From a virus, in the IMG/VR virus record IMGVR_UViG_3300042453_002843, positions 1 to 57,070 of that record: DNA of 57,070 bases, one strand, 5' to 3'. The number at the start of each line of letters is the position of its first letter. The stretch's first letter is position 1. Below are positions 47,077-53,887 of the stretch, one piece after another. Under the pieces are notes generated by a model. The model was not told where the DNA came from. It saw nothing but the letters and a program-made list of their open reading frames with translations, and searched no databases. A program made the position numbers and the translations under genes.

Positions 47077-47296
47077 TATTATACGAATTGTGGAGTTAAT
47101 TGAATCCACGAAGAGTGAAACCTTGAAGAGAATACTTACTGATTACCTTGCTGGTGCTTTGGTTAGGAGTAATATTATTCAGCCCGACAATTCTTGGAGT
47201 AGGGGATGTAAGGTATGTGGTATAGGTTCGGATGGTAAACCAATGGGTTATGTATGTTCAAGAACCGATTGCCCAACAAGGATTACTTGTTTGTGA
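47063..47296 (+). CDS. Small zinc-finger-like protein
   Basis: The 77-residue product starts at GTG 47063, overlapping dexA by 14 bp. The first half is helical (IIRIVELIESTKSETLKRIL) and the second has four or five cysteines in CKVCG, YVCS and DCPTRITC, a likely metal-binding knuckle. The function is unknown. The stop overlaps the next small gene by GTGA. Confidence 0.65.
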   Translation: METSDIIRIVELIESTKSETLKRILTDYLAGALVRSNIIQPDNSWSRGCKVCGIGSDGKPMGYVCSRTDCPTRITCL

Positions 47297-47409
47297 TAGG
47301 GTATATTTTAAGAGTTTTAGGTTCCATTATAGTTCTGTGTATGTTATTTGCACAGAGTTTAATGTTTATTACAGTTGTTGGTATAATTTATGGAGTGATA
47401 TTTAAATGA
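47293..47409 (+). CDS. Tiny membrane protein, 38 residues
   Basis: A GTG at 47293 overlaps the previous stop (GTGA) and the frame ends TGA at 47407-47409, overlapping the next ATG. The product is almost wholly hydrophobic (LGSIIVLCMLFAQSLMFITV), i.e. one transmembrane helix with a short basic N-terminus. Coupled overlaps on both sides support it. The role is unknown, though tiny membrane proteins are common in T4 early regions. Confidence 0.55.
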   Translation: MIGYILRVLGSIIVLCMLFAQSLMFITVVGIIYGVIFK

Positions 47410-47915
47410 AGAAGCCTTTCAATAACTATGAAAGCCATGCATGGGCTGAGTTCCGTGCAGCAGGATGGGTCGATGACCGTAATCATTTTAGAGATGAGAT
47501 GCAGGAAGCCATTTGTGTTCATGTATTAGAATTGCTTAATGTATTTCACAATGAAGGTCATTCCGGCAGTTCCGCACCATACACTATCAATCTATTTTCA
47601 AAGTTAGCATCCTTCAAGCCAATTGCACCTCTCACCGGTGAAGATTGGGAATGGGCTCATACCTATGACCATCCTGATAACGGACCTACGTATCAAAACA
47701 AACGATGCGGATCCGTATTCAAGGATAATAACGGAGCCTATGATATCGATGGTATTGTATTCTGGGATTGGTATAAGAATGATGAAGGAGAAATGAGAAA
47801 GAGTTATTTTACCTCATATGAATCCAGAGTACCCGTGACCTTTCCGTATGCCAAACCTGATAAGCCACAATATCAATTCAGACCCACAGAAGAATATCCA
47901 AATGAGGTACTATAA
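47406..47915 (+). CDS. Conserved phage hypothetical protein, 169 residues
   Basis: The product contains AWAEFRAAGWVDDRNHFRDEMQEAICVHV and PLTGEDWEW, then NKRCGSVFKDNNGAYDIDGIVFWDWY and RVPVTFPY. I recall this layout from hypothetical proteins of many unrelated large phages, where it is a conserved early protein without a known role. It is rich in Trp, Asp and Asn. It overlaps the tiny membrane gene by ATGA. Confidence 0.72.
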   Translation: MKKPFNNYESHAWAEFRAAGWVDDRNHFRDEMQEAICVHVLELLNVFHNEGHSGSSAPYTINLFSKLASFKPIAPLTGEDWEWAHTYDHPDNGPTYQNKRCGSVFKDNNGAYDIDGIVFWDWYKNDEGEMRKSYFTSYESRVPVTFPYAKPDKPQYQFRPTEEYPNEVL

Positions 47916-48042
47916 GAGAAAGTCCTATGAAGATTCAGTATGGATATTTAAAATCTCCATATATGGATTAATCATCACCTGTTTAATAGCAATATTCGCA
48001 ACACTATTTGTATCCTTTATGGAATACATAATAAATGCATGA
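47902..48042 (+). CDS. Small single-TM protein, 46 residues
   Basis: The product starts MRYYKRKSYEDSVW and has one long hydrophobic helix (IYGLIITCLIAIFATLFVSF). I chose ATG 47902, overlapping the previous gene's end by 14 bases, over an in-frame start 54 bp upstream that would be buried in that gene. Likely inner-membrane. The function is unknown. Confidence 0.58.
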   Translation: MRYYKRKSYEDSVWIFKISIYGLIITCLIAIFATLFVSFMEYIINA

Positions 48043-48069
48043 TATCTCTAGTGCTTAATGATTTAGAAC

Positions 48070-48107
48070 ACACTAGGCCTAGTGTATATACACACTATAC
48101 CTAGTGT
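48070..48107 (+). promoter_or_regulatory. Tandem palindromic operator-like sites
   Basis: ACACTAGGCCTAGTGT at 48070-48085 is a perfect 16-bp palindrome. ACACTATACCTAGTGT at 48092-48107 matches it at 14 of 16 positions. Their centres are 22 bp apart, about two DNA turns, so two dimers would bind the same face. They occupy the gap before the gene at 48122, so repression or autoregulation is plausible. Confidence 0.6.
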
Positions 48108-48121
48108 ACTGGTCGGATTCG

Positions 48122-48454
48122 ATGTCACCTCCTAAAAAACACGACCGATATAAGGAAAAGAATTGCCCGAAATGCGGAATCCTCCATAAAAAGGAGGGAC
48201 CGTACTGTTCCCGTAGTTGCTCTAGCCAACGACAAATGGCGGAGCACCAAAAAGATTCCATATCGGAAAGCAACAAACGATATTATTCCGAAACTATCGA
48301 GGGGTATGCCGCAAGAAAAAGAACCGGAGACATGGCCAGAAGCCGCGAAAAGTATAAAGAGATGGGATTATCCGATGAAGATTGGATGCTCGATATTCCG
48401 ATCACCACGGACAACCTCGATATATACGACGATGATACCGATATATGGAGGTAG
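48122..48454 (+). CDS. Zinc-knuckle protein, 110 residues
   Basis: The product has KNCPKCGILHKKEGPYCSRSCSSQRQM, a Cys4 zinc-binding module like those near phage and HNH-associated proteins, then SESNKRYYSETIEGYAARK and an acidic C-terminus (DNLDIYDDDTDIW). I chose ATG 48122, because the GTG at 48104 lies within the palindromic operator. It may bind DNA and could be the regulator of the tandem sites just upstream, but that is inference. Confidence 0.65.
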   Translation: MSPPKKHDRYKEKNCPKCGILHKKEGPYCSRSCSSQRQMAEHQKDSISESNKRYYSETIEGYAARKRTGDMARSREKYKEMGLSDEDWMLDIPITTDNLDIYDDDTDIWR

Positions 48455-48455
48455 T

Positions 48456-48614
48456 ATGACCACTCTGAAACACCATTGTGCCAACTGCGACACGAAGTTC
48501 CGAATTAATTACGACAACGAAGAGGCCGAATCAGATCCAACGTGGTGCCCCTTCTGTGCTGAATACATAATAACAGACACAGAAGAGGACCTAGACGATG
48601 ACATGGACGCTTAA
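48456..48614 (+). CDS. Small zinc-ribbon protein, 52 residues
   Basis: A short ORF starts at ATG 48456 with GGAGG five bases upstream. It has two CxxC pairs (HHCANCDTKF and WCPFCAEY) 24 residues apart and an acidic tail (DTEEDLDDDMDA), a zinc-ribbon type that occurs repeatedly in large phages. The 3' end overlaps the next gene by 17 bp. The longer in-frame extension upstream lies inside the preceding gene and is not used. Confidence 0.7.
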   Translation: MTTLKHHCANCDTKFRINYDNEEAESDPTWCPFCAEYIITDTEEDLDDDMDA

Positions 48615-49011
48615 TAATGACCCAGTGACACCCGAGATGATCGAAGGCTACTATGGCTTCGTATATCAAATCACCGATAATGTCAATAGAAAAAAATATA
48701 TCGGGCGCAAATATTTTACTAAGGCTGGCTATAAGACCGTAAACGGTAAACGTAAGAAGATTCGAAAAGATTCCGATTGGATCGATTATTATGGCTCAAA
48801 TGCAAAATTAAAGGAAATGGTTGAATTGCATGGAAAGGATAAATTTGATAGGGAGATACTACGGCTATGCAAAACACGCTCCGAAACCAATTATTTCGAA
48901 TTGCACTTCCAGATCCATTGCCAGGTCTTACTCTCCGATGAGTGGTACAACGATTGGATATCGGCTAAAATCTCCAGAAAACACTTGACAAGCCTAAGGA
49001 ACTCTGTATAA
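48598..49011 (+). CDS. GIY-YIG-like endonuclease or related protein
   Basis: The 137-residue product contains YYGFVYQITDNVNRKKYIGRKYF (residues 18-40), a GIY-YIG-type first motif with the second motif as KYIGRK. WIDYYGSNAKLKEMVELHG and the Glu in ETNYFELHFQ follow, in the positions of the family's later catalytic residues. T4-like phages carry many GIY-YIG homing or Seg-type enzymes. The protein is short, and DNA binding beyond the catalytic domain is not obvious. The promoter of the next gene is embedded in its 3' end. Confidence 0.65.
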   Translation: MTWTLNNDPVTPEMIEGYYGFVYQITDNVNRKKYIGRKYFTKAGYKTVNGKRKKIRKDSDWIDYYGSNAKLKEMVELHGKDKFDREILRLCKTRSETNYFELHFQIHCQVLLSDEWYNDWISAKISRKHLTSLRNSV

Positions 49012-49012
49012 T
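48985..49012 (+). promoter_or_regulatory. Consensus early promoter
   Basis: TTGACA (48985-48990), 16 bp, then TATAAT (49007-49012), both perfect. It lies at the end of the GIY-YIG-like gene and serves the small gene at 49044. The upstream AAAACAC matches only the right half of the stem found in the other cassettes. Confidence 0.88.
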
Positions 49013-49043
49013 GTCGGTGTTACCTGATGATATGGAGGCTATA

Positions 49044-49190
49044 ATGATCCAGAGTTATACAGTCCTTGCTAGGACTCCGAGAAGTTTCTTCTGTGAGATT
49101 GTCATTGGCTTGAGTGAACATTCAGCTAGACAAGCATTCCTGAGTAGGCATCCTGGCTATGAGATTATATCACTAACCGAAACAGAATAA
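49044..49190 (+). CDS. Small early protein, 48 residues
   Basis: A short ORF starts ATG 49044 with GGAGG seven bases upstream and ends TAA at 49188-49190. The product (MIQSYTVLARTPRSFFCEIVIGL) is followed by SEHSARQAFLSRHPGYEII, a compact alpha/beta unit that looks like a protein rather than noise. It lies directly behind a perfect early promoter. Function unknown. Confidence 0.6.
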   Translation: MIQSYTVLARTPRSFFCEIVIGLSEHSARQAFLSRHPGYEIISLTETE

Positions 49191-49199
49191 GGAAAATTT

Positions 49200-49391
49200 A
49201 TGGATTACGATACACTCATTAGTATGGCTAAAGAGAATAACTGGTCATGGCCTAAGCTATACAAACAGTTACATTATATCATAGGTGCTGATCCAGATAA
49301 AGAAAATCTATTGCTCCAAGCTTTTAATAGTATGGAATACCCAGCTGGAGAAGTATTTGACTTAGGTGATCCGGAACAAGCATATCAGTAA
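49200..49391 (+). CDS. Small early hypothetical protein, 63 residues
   Basis: The product begins MDYDTLISMAKENNWSWPKLYKQL and ends FDLGDPEQAYQ. It has AAGGAAAA upstream. The composition is balanced with aromatic residues, giving a probable helical fold. Expected to be co-transcribed with the 49044 gene. The next early cassette begins directly at its stop. Confidence 0.58.
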   Translation: MDYDTLISMAKENNWSWPKLYKQLHYIIGADPDKENLLLQAFNSMEYPAGEVFDLGDPEQAYQ

Positions 49392-49470
49392 TGTTGTAGG
49401 AAAACAACACTAGGAATAGTGCTTGACAGGAGTACCGGGAAGAGTAGAATAGATTCTGTTGAGTGATTGA
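49392..49470 (+). promoter_or_regulatory. Early promoter/stem-loop cassette A
   Basis: In order: a stem-loop TGTTGT-N6-ACAACA (49392-49409); a second stem CACTA-GGAA-TAGTG (49408-49421) that excludes the first; TTGACA (49423-49428); 16 bp; TAGAAT (49445-49450); and the shared leader GATTCTGTTGAGTGATTGA (49452-49470). The design matches the mobile early-promoter/stem-loop (PeSL) elements known in T4-type phages. Confidence 0.8.
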
Positions 49471-49478
49471 GAGAATAA

Positions 49479-49844
49479 ATGCGAACCGTTACCTACTACA
49501 ATCTTGAGGGTACTTCCAAAGCGAAGACTCGCCAAGCGATTCTGTTTCAGAACGAAAAGACTGGATTGCAAGCTTGGTTTCCTCTGCGAATTGTGAGTTA
49601 TCGTTTCATTGGTCCTGACTTTCGTGTTCGTATCAGTGTTCCCGACTGGTTGCTCAGTAAAGTTGACTGGAAAGAACCTGTTGTGAAACCCACGAATCCC
49701 TATATCGGTGCTGATGTGGGAAACATGATGGAAGAGCGAATGGTTCTAAATGAGCAACTAGACTATATCGCGAAAGGTTCTCCAGAATATCTTGGTCTGG
49801 TAAATCGAATCCGTCTCATTGATGAAGCTGCTGCTCTTGTCTAA
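49479..49844 (+). CDS. Early hypothetical protein, 121 residues
   Basis: The product (MRTVTYYNLEGTSKAKTRQAIL) contains WFPLRIVSYRFIGPDFRVRISVPDWLLSK, a beta-rich core, and a C-terminal helical MMEERMVLNEQLDYIAK, LGLVNRIRLIDEA. It is the first gene behind cassette A. Codon use here is less AT-rich than in the replication genes. No family recognised. Confidence 0.65.
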   Translation: MRTVTYYNLEGTSKAKTRQAILFQNEKTGLQAWFPLRIVSYRFIGPDFRVRISVPDWLLSKVDWKEPVVKPTNPYIGADVGNMMEERMVLNEQLDYIAKGSPEYLGLVNRIRLIDEAAALV

Positions 49845-49854
49845 AGGAATGAAA

Positions 49855-50145
49855 GTGAATACTGAACTGGCTAATGCTCTGGATCGTTATGTCTCCGCTA
49901 TTCGATCCTCGTATACTGGAAACCTCTCTCTGGATGTCGATGTAGAGTTTGGTCGTAAGTATGCAAAGGTTGTCAATATCTCGTATGGTGGTGGTCGCTC
50001 CGTTCATGCCTTCGTTGATATGAAAACTGGTGATGTCTACATGCCTGCGTCCTGGAATGCTCCTGCAAAGCATGTCCGATTCAATCTACTGAACAACTTT
50101 CCAAAGAATATCACCTGGTCTGGTGGTTACCTCTATCTTCGCTAA
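49855..50145 (+). CDS. Early conserved phage protein, 96 residues
   Basis: I choose the GTG at 49855, since AAAGGA six bases upstream is ideally spaced, while the ATG at 49849 lies against it. The protein has helical ELANALDRYVSAI and then LDVDVEFGRKYAKVVNIS, SVHAFVDMKTGDVYMPASW and GGYLYLR. The SVHAF-x-D-x-x-TGDVY pattern is known to me from small proteins of many phages. Function unknown. Confidence 0.68.
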   Translation: MNTELANALDRYVSAIRSSYTGNLSLDVDVEFGRKYAKVVNISYGGGRSVHAFVDMKTGDVYMPASWNAPAKHVRFNLLNNFPKNITWSGGYLYLR

Positions 50146-50154
50146 GGAATTGTC

Positions 50155-50412
50155 ATGATGAATGAACTCTATAAACGCAATCCTAAGGACTATGCAATGA
50201 TGCTGGTCCAAGAAGGTCTGGTCGATGCGGAAGCGATGGTTCTAGCCTTGCTTACTGCAATGACTCCAGATGATGTTCTATACGCTCTGGATGCGAATGA
50301 ATTGTCTCCTCGCTTCAATGAGGATGACGATGAGGATTATGATGACTCCATGGATGGAGATGATGCTTCCGCACTTGCATCCGCTGGCTGGGGTACCGAC
50401 GAGGACTACTGA
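50155..50412 (+). CDS. Acidic early protein, 85 residues
   Basis: The product starts MMNELYKRNPKDYAMMLVQEG and has a helical MVLALLTAMTPDDVLYALDANEL followed by a strongly acidic end (FNEDDDEDYDDSMDGDD). TAAGGAATT gives a ribosome-binding site seven bases upstream. Acidic tails of this type may mimic nucleic acid, but there is no direct evidence. The next cassette begins at its stop. Confidence 0.62.
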   Translation: MMNELYKRNPKDYAMMLVQEGLVDAEAMVLALLTAMTPDDVLYALDANELSPRFNEDDDEDYDDSMDGDDASALASAGWGTDEDY

Positions 50413-50413
50413 T

Positions 50414-50490
50414 TGTTGCATGGAAACAACACTCTGGAAATCACTTGACAAGTCTACCCGAAAGAGTATAATAGATTCTGTTGAGTGATT
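50414..50490 (+). promoter_or_regulatory. Early promoter/stem-loop cassette B
   Basis: Stem-loop TGTTG-CATGGAAA-CAACA (50414-50431), then TTGACA (50445-50450), 16 bp, TATAAT (50467-50472) and the leader GATTCTGTTGAGTGATTGA. The second hairpin of cassette A is not conserved here (CACT occurs in place of AGTG). Confidence 0.82.
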
Positions 50491-50509
50491 GAACAAGAGA
50501 GTGATTGGA

Positions 50510-50704
50510 ATGCGAGTTTTTTCTGTCCTACTAGATGATGGTGAGCGGTACGATTTTCAGGGTGTGTTTGGTTCTTTCGAGGACGCAGAAGTATTCATCC
50601 GAGGTCGTGAGGGATATCTGCGCGGCTGGTATCAGTACGGTGTGGTTGCTTCCGAACTAGGCGAAGAAGTAGATTTTCTTGGTCGAATTGATTGGATACA
50701 GTAA
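50510..50704 (+). CDS. Early hypothetical protein, 64 residues
   Basis: The product (MRVFSVLLDDGERYDFQGVFGSF) continues EDAEVFIRGREGYLRGWYQYGVV, a small alpha/beta domain. I use ATG 50510. An upstream TTG at 50489 lies within the conserved leader. The protein seems complete with C-terminal FLGRIDW. Function unknown. Confidence 0.6.
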   Translation: MRVFSVLLDDGERYDFQGVFGSFEDAEVFIRGREGYLRGWYQYGVVASELGEEVDFLGRIDWIQ

Positions 50705-50713
50705 GGAAACAGA

Positions 50714-51085
50714 ATGAACTTTGCAACTAAGTGGGATCAGATGAGCGATCTGGAACAAGCCTCCGCGATTTGGTGGGACCTCTATAAAGATGTTCATGGA
50801 GTACGCCCTCGCGGAGTCGATACTTCTAACTGGACGCTTGCTGGCTTCAATGCTCAGATTCAAGCACTCTCCACCGCTCTGGATGAGCAAATGGAGGAAG
50901 AGCGCGAAAATCAGGCTATCGCGGTCGCTCGATTCGAAAATCGTGTCCGAGAATTCATCCTTGCTGGTGCTGGTAATCGTGAAACCGCTATACAGTGGAT
51001 CATGAATGAAAGCGGTATTGGTGACGATTTGGAATACATCGAATTCCGCTTTAGTCTTCCTTTTGGATATCTTCGTAATGTCTAA
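50714..51085 (+). CDS. Early conserved phage protein, 123 residues
   Basis: The product has MSDLEQASAIWWDLYKDVHGVRPRGVDTS followed by AGFNAQIQALSTALDEQMEEERENQAIAV, an acidic helix, and HG-VRPR, a pattern I recall from small proteins in phages of diverse hosts. The C-terminus GDDLEYIEFRFSLPFGYL looks like a separate strand pair. Ribosome-binding site TAAGGAAA. Its role is unknown. Confidence 0.7.
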   Translation: MNFATKWDQMSDLEQASAIWWDLYKDVHGVRPRGVDTSNWTLAGFNAQIQALSTALDEQMEEERENQAIAVARFENRVREFILAGAGNRETAIQWIMNESGIGDDLEYIEFRFSLPFGYLRNV

Positions 51086-51359
51086 TGTATATTATTCCGA
51101 GATTGAAATTCTCATTGAAGCCCTGGAGAACCAGGTTGCTCGACCTGCTCGTGCGGTAGTGAACTTTGAAGCCTCTTTCGTTCGGGAACGTCTCCAGAAT
51201 GCTGGGCATGATGACCTTGCTCGGCGATACTGGAGCTGGACCTGTTCGAACTGGAGAGCAAATCCGATCTTCGGACCAGAGGTTCTAGCCTTACAGAAGG
51301 AACTTGAAGAGATTGATCGCCAAAGCACTATGCCTTCCTGGGGCACTTACGGAACTTGA
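51078..51359 (+). CDS. Early hypothetical protein, 93 residues
   Basis: The product starts at ATG 51078, overlapping the previous stop by eight bases. It is helical and basic (VYYSEIEILIEALENQ, RARSS-like segments in ARPARAVVNFEASFVRERL) with an aromatic segment LARRYWSWTCSNWRANP. No known family. Cassette C begins three bases after its stop. Confidence 0.6.
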   Translation: MSNVYYSEIEILIEALENQVARPARAVVNFEASFVRERLQNAGHDDLARRYWSWTCSNWRANPIFGPEVLALQKELEEIDRQSTMPSWGTYGT

Positions 51360-51362
51360 CTT

Positions 51363-51440
51363 TGTTGCATGGAAACAACACTACGGATAGTGCTTGACAA
51401 GTCTACCGGATTCTGTATAATTGATTCTGTAGTGATTGAT
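51363..51440 (+). promoter_or_regulatory. Early promoter/stem-loop cassette C
   Basis: Stem-loop TGTTG-CATGGAAA-CAACA (51363-51380); second stem CACTA-CGGA-TAGTG (51379-51392); TTGACA (51394-51399); 16 bp; TATAAT (51416-51421); leader GATTCTGTAGTGATTGA, two bases shorter than in A and B. The loop sequence is identical to that of B. Confidence 0.82.
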
Positions 51441-51447
51441 AAGTGAG

Positions 51448-51522
51448 ATGAAAATGATTCTGCCCAGTGTGATGTTTGTTGGTCTTCTCTCCTTCGTGTT
51501 TGTTCTTGGAATGGTGCTCTAA
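51448..51522 (+). CDS. Very small membrane peptide, 24 residues
   Basis: An ATG at 51448 directly after the leader opens a 24-codon frame ending TAA at 51520-51522, one base before the next gene. The product (MKMILPSVMFVGLLSFVFVL) is wholly hydrophobic. A one-helix leader peptide or toxin-like peptide is possible. Evidence is position, ribosome-binding site (GTGAGATG) and hydrophobicity only. Confidence 0.45.
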   Translation: MKMILPSVMFVGLLSFVFVLGMVL

Positions 51523-51523
51523 G

Positions 51524-51772
51524 ATGCGTACTCGATCAGTGATTCGTGGTCTGAAAAATTCTCAGCCCGTCCGTGTGATTATCAACGGTGTCGGTTTCGT
51601 GACTACCGTTGAGGGTATGACTCAAATGACCTTTACTGAACAGCGGGTTGCTGCTTGGAATGCTCTAGAGCATATCGCTCGCGAGAAAATCACTGGGTTT
51701 GCTTATACCAGTACCTTCTACAATGATCGCATGGAACGCACTTCCGTCGATGTTCAAGTGGATCTAATCTAA
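51524..51772 (+). CDS. Early hypothetical protein, 82 residues
   Basis: The product (MRTRSVIRGLKNSQPVRVIINGV) continues VEGMTQMTFTEQRVAAWNALEHIAREKITGF and a strand TSVDVQVDLI. An ATG at 51524 directly after the 24-residue peptide is used. The small alpha/beta fold is not recognised. The stop overlaps the next ATG. Confidence 0.6.
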   Translation: MRTRSVIRGLKNSQPVRVIINGVGFVTTVEGMTQMTFTEQRVAAWNALEHIAREKITGFAYTSTFYNDRMERTSVDVQVDLI

Positions 51773-52017
51773 TGAATGACCAAATCGTGAGTCGCCTTGG
51801 CTATACTCATGGCCAACTGAATGATGCTTTTAAACTCATTCAAAATCCAGAACACTGGAAACTTCCCATCGATGCCTGGATTCATCCAAATATGTTCGAA
51901 GTCTGCAATGAGGCTTGCATTTACTTTACTGGTGGTCCTCTGTATCGTCGAGGTACTGCTGGAGATGCTGCACTTCGCGTGACTGCGGATGGCTACTATC
52001 AAACAATCGGAGCCTAA
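51772..52017 (+). CDS. Early hypothetical protein, 81 residues
   Basis: The product (MNDQIVSRLGYTHGQLNDAFKLIQ) contains NPEHWKLPIDAWIHPNMFEVCNEACIYFTGG. A helical N-terminus followed by aromatic, proline-containing strands suggests a compact domain. It ends four bases before the next gene. I know no family for it. Confidence 0.6.
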   Translation: MNDQIVSRLGYTHGQLNDAFKLIQNPEHWKLPIDAWIHPNMFEVCNEACIYFTGGPLYRRGTAGDAALRVTADGYYQTIGA

Positions 52018-52020
52018 ATC

Positions 52021-52419
52021 ATGATGCCTCCTGGAACTTACTATGTTGGTGATCTCTGCTATGTCATGCATAATGAATGGGACGAATTCTGTGACTTGAC
52101 TACTGAAGGAATGCGTTGTCTGGAAGGTGAATTTCAACTAGCAGATGGGCGTCGATTTGCTACTTTCAGTACCGCATACGGTGATGGCGAATACTACGAC
52201 CAATACGGAAATGCATATCCTGTCGATGCTGGTTTGATTGGCTGTATTCGTGTGGAAGACTTGACTGAAGAAATTCGATTTGGAACTGGTAAAGTCTTTC
52301 GATTCGATACTGACTTTGAAGTCTACTCTCGGAACGGTGTAATTACTATCGGAAGTGTGGTTATTGATACGGCTGAAGAGTTTGAGGAAGAGTATGAGGA
52401 AGAATATGATGAGGAATAA
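52021..52419 (+). CDS. Early conserved protein of the GxYYVGD type
   Basis: The 132-residue product begins PPGTYYVGDLCYVMHNEWDEFCDL and includes RFATFSTAYGDGEYYDQYG and VDAGLIGCIRVEDL. That arrangement occurs in small proteins of many phages and bacteria of unknown role, to my knowledge. The C-terminus is extremely acidic (EEFEEEYEEEYDEE). The start of the restriction-endonuclease-like gene lies 14 bp inside its 3' end. Confidence 0.72.
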   Translation: MMPPGTYYVGDLCYVMHNEWDEFCDLTTEGMRCLEGEFQLADGRRFATFSTAYGDGEYYDQYGNAYPVDAGLIGCIRVEDLTEEIRFGTGKVFRFDTDFEVYSRNGVITIGSVVIDTAEEFEEEYEEEYDEE

Positions 52420-52969
52420 TCGAGATTCGGTTATTGCCTCTCTTAAAAAATTTGAATGGAATGAAATTATATCTAAAATCAATCGTCTTGATGATTTAAA
52501 TGATCGTCAATGGAGATTTGCTAAAGGGCTGGTTGTTGAATTAATAGTTGAAAAACATAGTGGTTCAGATGGATTGAAATATGTGGGTGAAGTTCATAAA
52601 GATTATGATTGGCCCAAATATGATATTTCTGTCGAATTAAAGAGTATGACATCCAGTACCATGTATGGTAAAAAAGGTAACCTACATAAATCTTATAACA
52701 TTAAATTTAATAATAGTAATGGCACAAACAAAAAAATTAAACTAGACTTTTCCGAAGTGGCTGATATACTATTAGTAGTGAAAAATGACGGAGCCTTTGT
52801 TGTCGATAAACAAACCGTAATTGACAGAGGCGTGAGCACTGGTGATGGATTTGATGTTAAATTAAAAAGAACAGATATAATTGAAATTTCAGGTAAAATT
52901 GAAGTTTCCAAACAAAAATCTTTAAATATTAAAAGTAGACTACTAAATGCAATCAAACAAGTTATTTAA
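52406..52969 (+). CDS. Putative type II restriction endonuclease (PD-ELK)
   Basis: The 187-residue protein has a PD-(D/E)XK-type site: WPKYDISVELKSMTSS around residues 70-85, with an Asp in KYD and ELK as the acidic-x-lysine element. N-terminal helices (FAKGLVVELIVEKHSG) precede it, as in compact type II enzymes. It overlaps a DNA methyltransferase gene by 23 bp on the same strand, the classic restriction-modification arrangement. This stretch is much more AT-rich than the genes before it, suggesting recent acquisition. No recognition sequence can be inferred, and a solitary nuclease of another type remains possible. Confidence 0.65.
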   Translation: MMRNNRDSVIASLKKFEWNEIISKINRLDDLNDRQWRFAKGLVVELIVEKHSGSDGLKYVGEVHKDYDWPKYDISVELKSMTSSTMYGKKGNLHKSYNIKFNNSNGTNKKIKLDFSEVADILLVVKNDGAFVVDKQTVIDRGVSTGDGFDVKLKRTDIIEISGKIEVSKQKSLNIKSRLLNAIKQVI

Positions 52970-53825
52970 AGTATTCAATCAATCTTGCATCGAAGGTATG
53001 CAAGAACATGTACCAGATAACAGTGTGGATCTAATTTTTACTGATCCTCCTTATGGAATCGATGGCGATGGGCTGGATGTTCATTACCATCGAGATGAGT
53101 CTAATGTTGTTCCAGGTTATATCGATATTCCTTTAACAGAATATGCACAGTTTAGTTCATCATGGATTCGTGAGTGCTCTAGAGTGCTTAGACCTGGTGG
53201 CAGTATCTACATTGTCAGTGGATATACAAATCTACACCATGTTCTAAATGCTCTACATCAAACTGAATTGAAAGAAATTAATCATATCATTGCGAAATAT
53301 AGTTTTGGTGTTAGCACTAAAAATAAATTTGTCAGTAGCCACTATCATGTATTGTTTTGGCAAAAGCCTGATAAAGGTCGCCAGAAGCGTACATTTAATT
53401 CAAATTGGAAATATACGGATCAAAAAGATAGTTACCATGATAGGCTGACAGTACAGGATATGCCTCGCGACTATAAACCTGGGCAAATTAAAAATAAAAA
53501 TCAATTGAGCGAAGATTTCATTGCTAAGTTCATTCTGTATAGCAGTAATCGAGGAGATACTGTATTAGATTGTTTCGGAGGTGGATTTACCACTGGTCGA
53601 ACTGCACTACGATGGGGTCGAAAGTTTATTGGATTCGAACTGAATAAACATGCATATGATGCATTTGCTCCTACTCTAGAAAATGTTAAAGAATTACCCG
53701 ATCCTGTACCCATTAGCCCTGATCCCATTGAATTGGCTAAACGTGAAAAAATGAGGGCTGGCTGGGCTAAAAATCGATCCGAACGTAAACAAAAAAATTC
53801 CTCTGCGATAAATGTCGTTTTTTAG
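52947..53825 (+). CDS. DNA adenine/cytosine-N4 methyltransferase (beta class)
   Basis: The 292-residue protein has FTDPPYGID near residue 31 (motif IV, DPPY) and the SAM motif I as VLDCFGGGFTTGRTALRWGRKFIGFELN near 205. Motif IV comes first, so it is a beta-class amino-methyltransferase. RVLRPGGSIYIVSGY is motif V/VI-like. DPPY predicts N6-adenine or N4-cytosine methylation. It is translationally coupled to the nuclease gene upstream and would protect phage DNA. The C-terminus is basic (KREKMRAGWAKNRSERKQ). Confidence 0.9.
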   Translation: MQSNKLFKVFNQSCIEGMQEHVPDNSVDLIFTDPPYGIDGDGLDVHYHRDESNVVPGYIDIPLTEYAQFSSSWIRECSRVLRPGGSIYIVSGYTNLHHVLNALHQTELKEINHIIAKYSFGVSTKNKFVSSHYHVLFWQKPDKGRQKRTFNSNWKYTDQKDSYHDRLTVQDMPRDYKPGQIKNKNQLSEDFIAKFILYSSNRGDTVLDCFGGGFTTGRTALRWGRKFIGFELNKHAYDAFAPTLENVKELPDPVPISPDPIELAKREKMRAGWAKNRSERKQKNSSAINVVF

Positions 53826-53831
53826 CAACAC

Positions 53832-53860
53832 TTGACTCTCCTACTATACTATGAGATACT
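53832..53860 (+). promoter_or_regulatory. Early promoter after the methyltransferase
   Basis: TTGACT (53832-53837), 17 bp, then GATACT (53855-53860), 28 bp before the ATG at 53888. The preceding CAACACTTGAC matches the right half of the stem-loop plus -35 of cassettes A-C, so this looks like a truncated cassette. Confidence 0.7.
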
Positions 53861-53887
53861 ATCTCTGTCGAAACAAGGAGTGTCAAA

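Noticed and set aside
48104-48121. GTG start for the zinc-knuckle protein.
   Set aside because: It lies within the second palindrome, and the ATG at 48122 gives a complete protein.
53790-53825. Possible intrinsic terminator at the T run near the end of the methyltransferase gene.
   Set aside because: The stem before the T run is only about three base pairs, and the region is coding.
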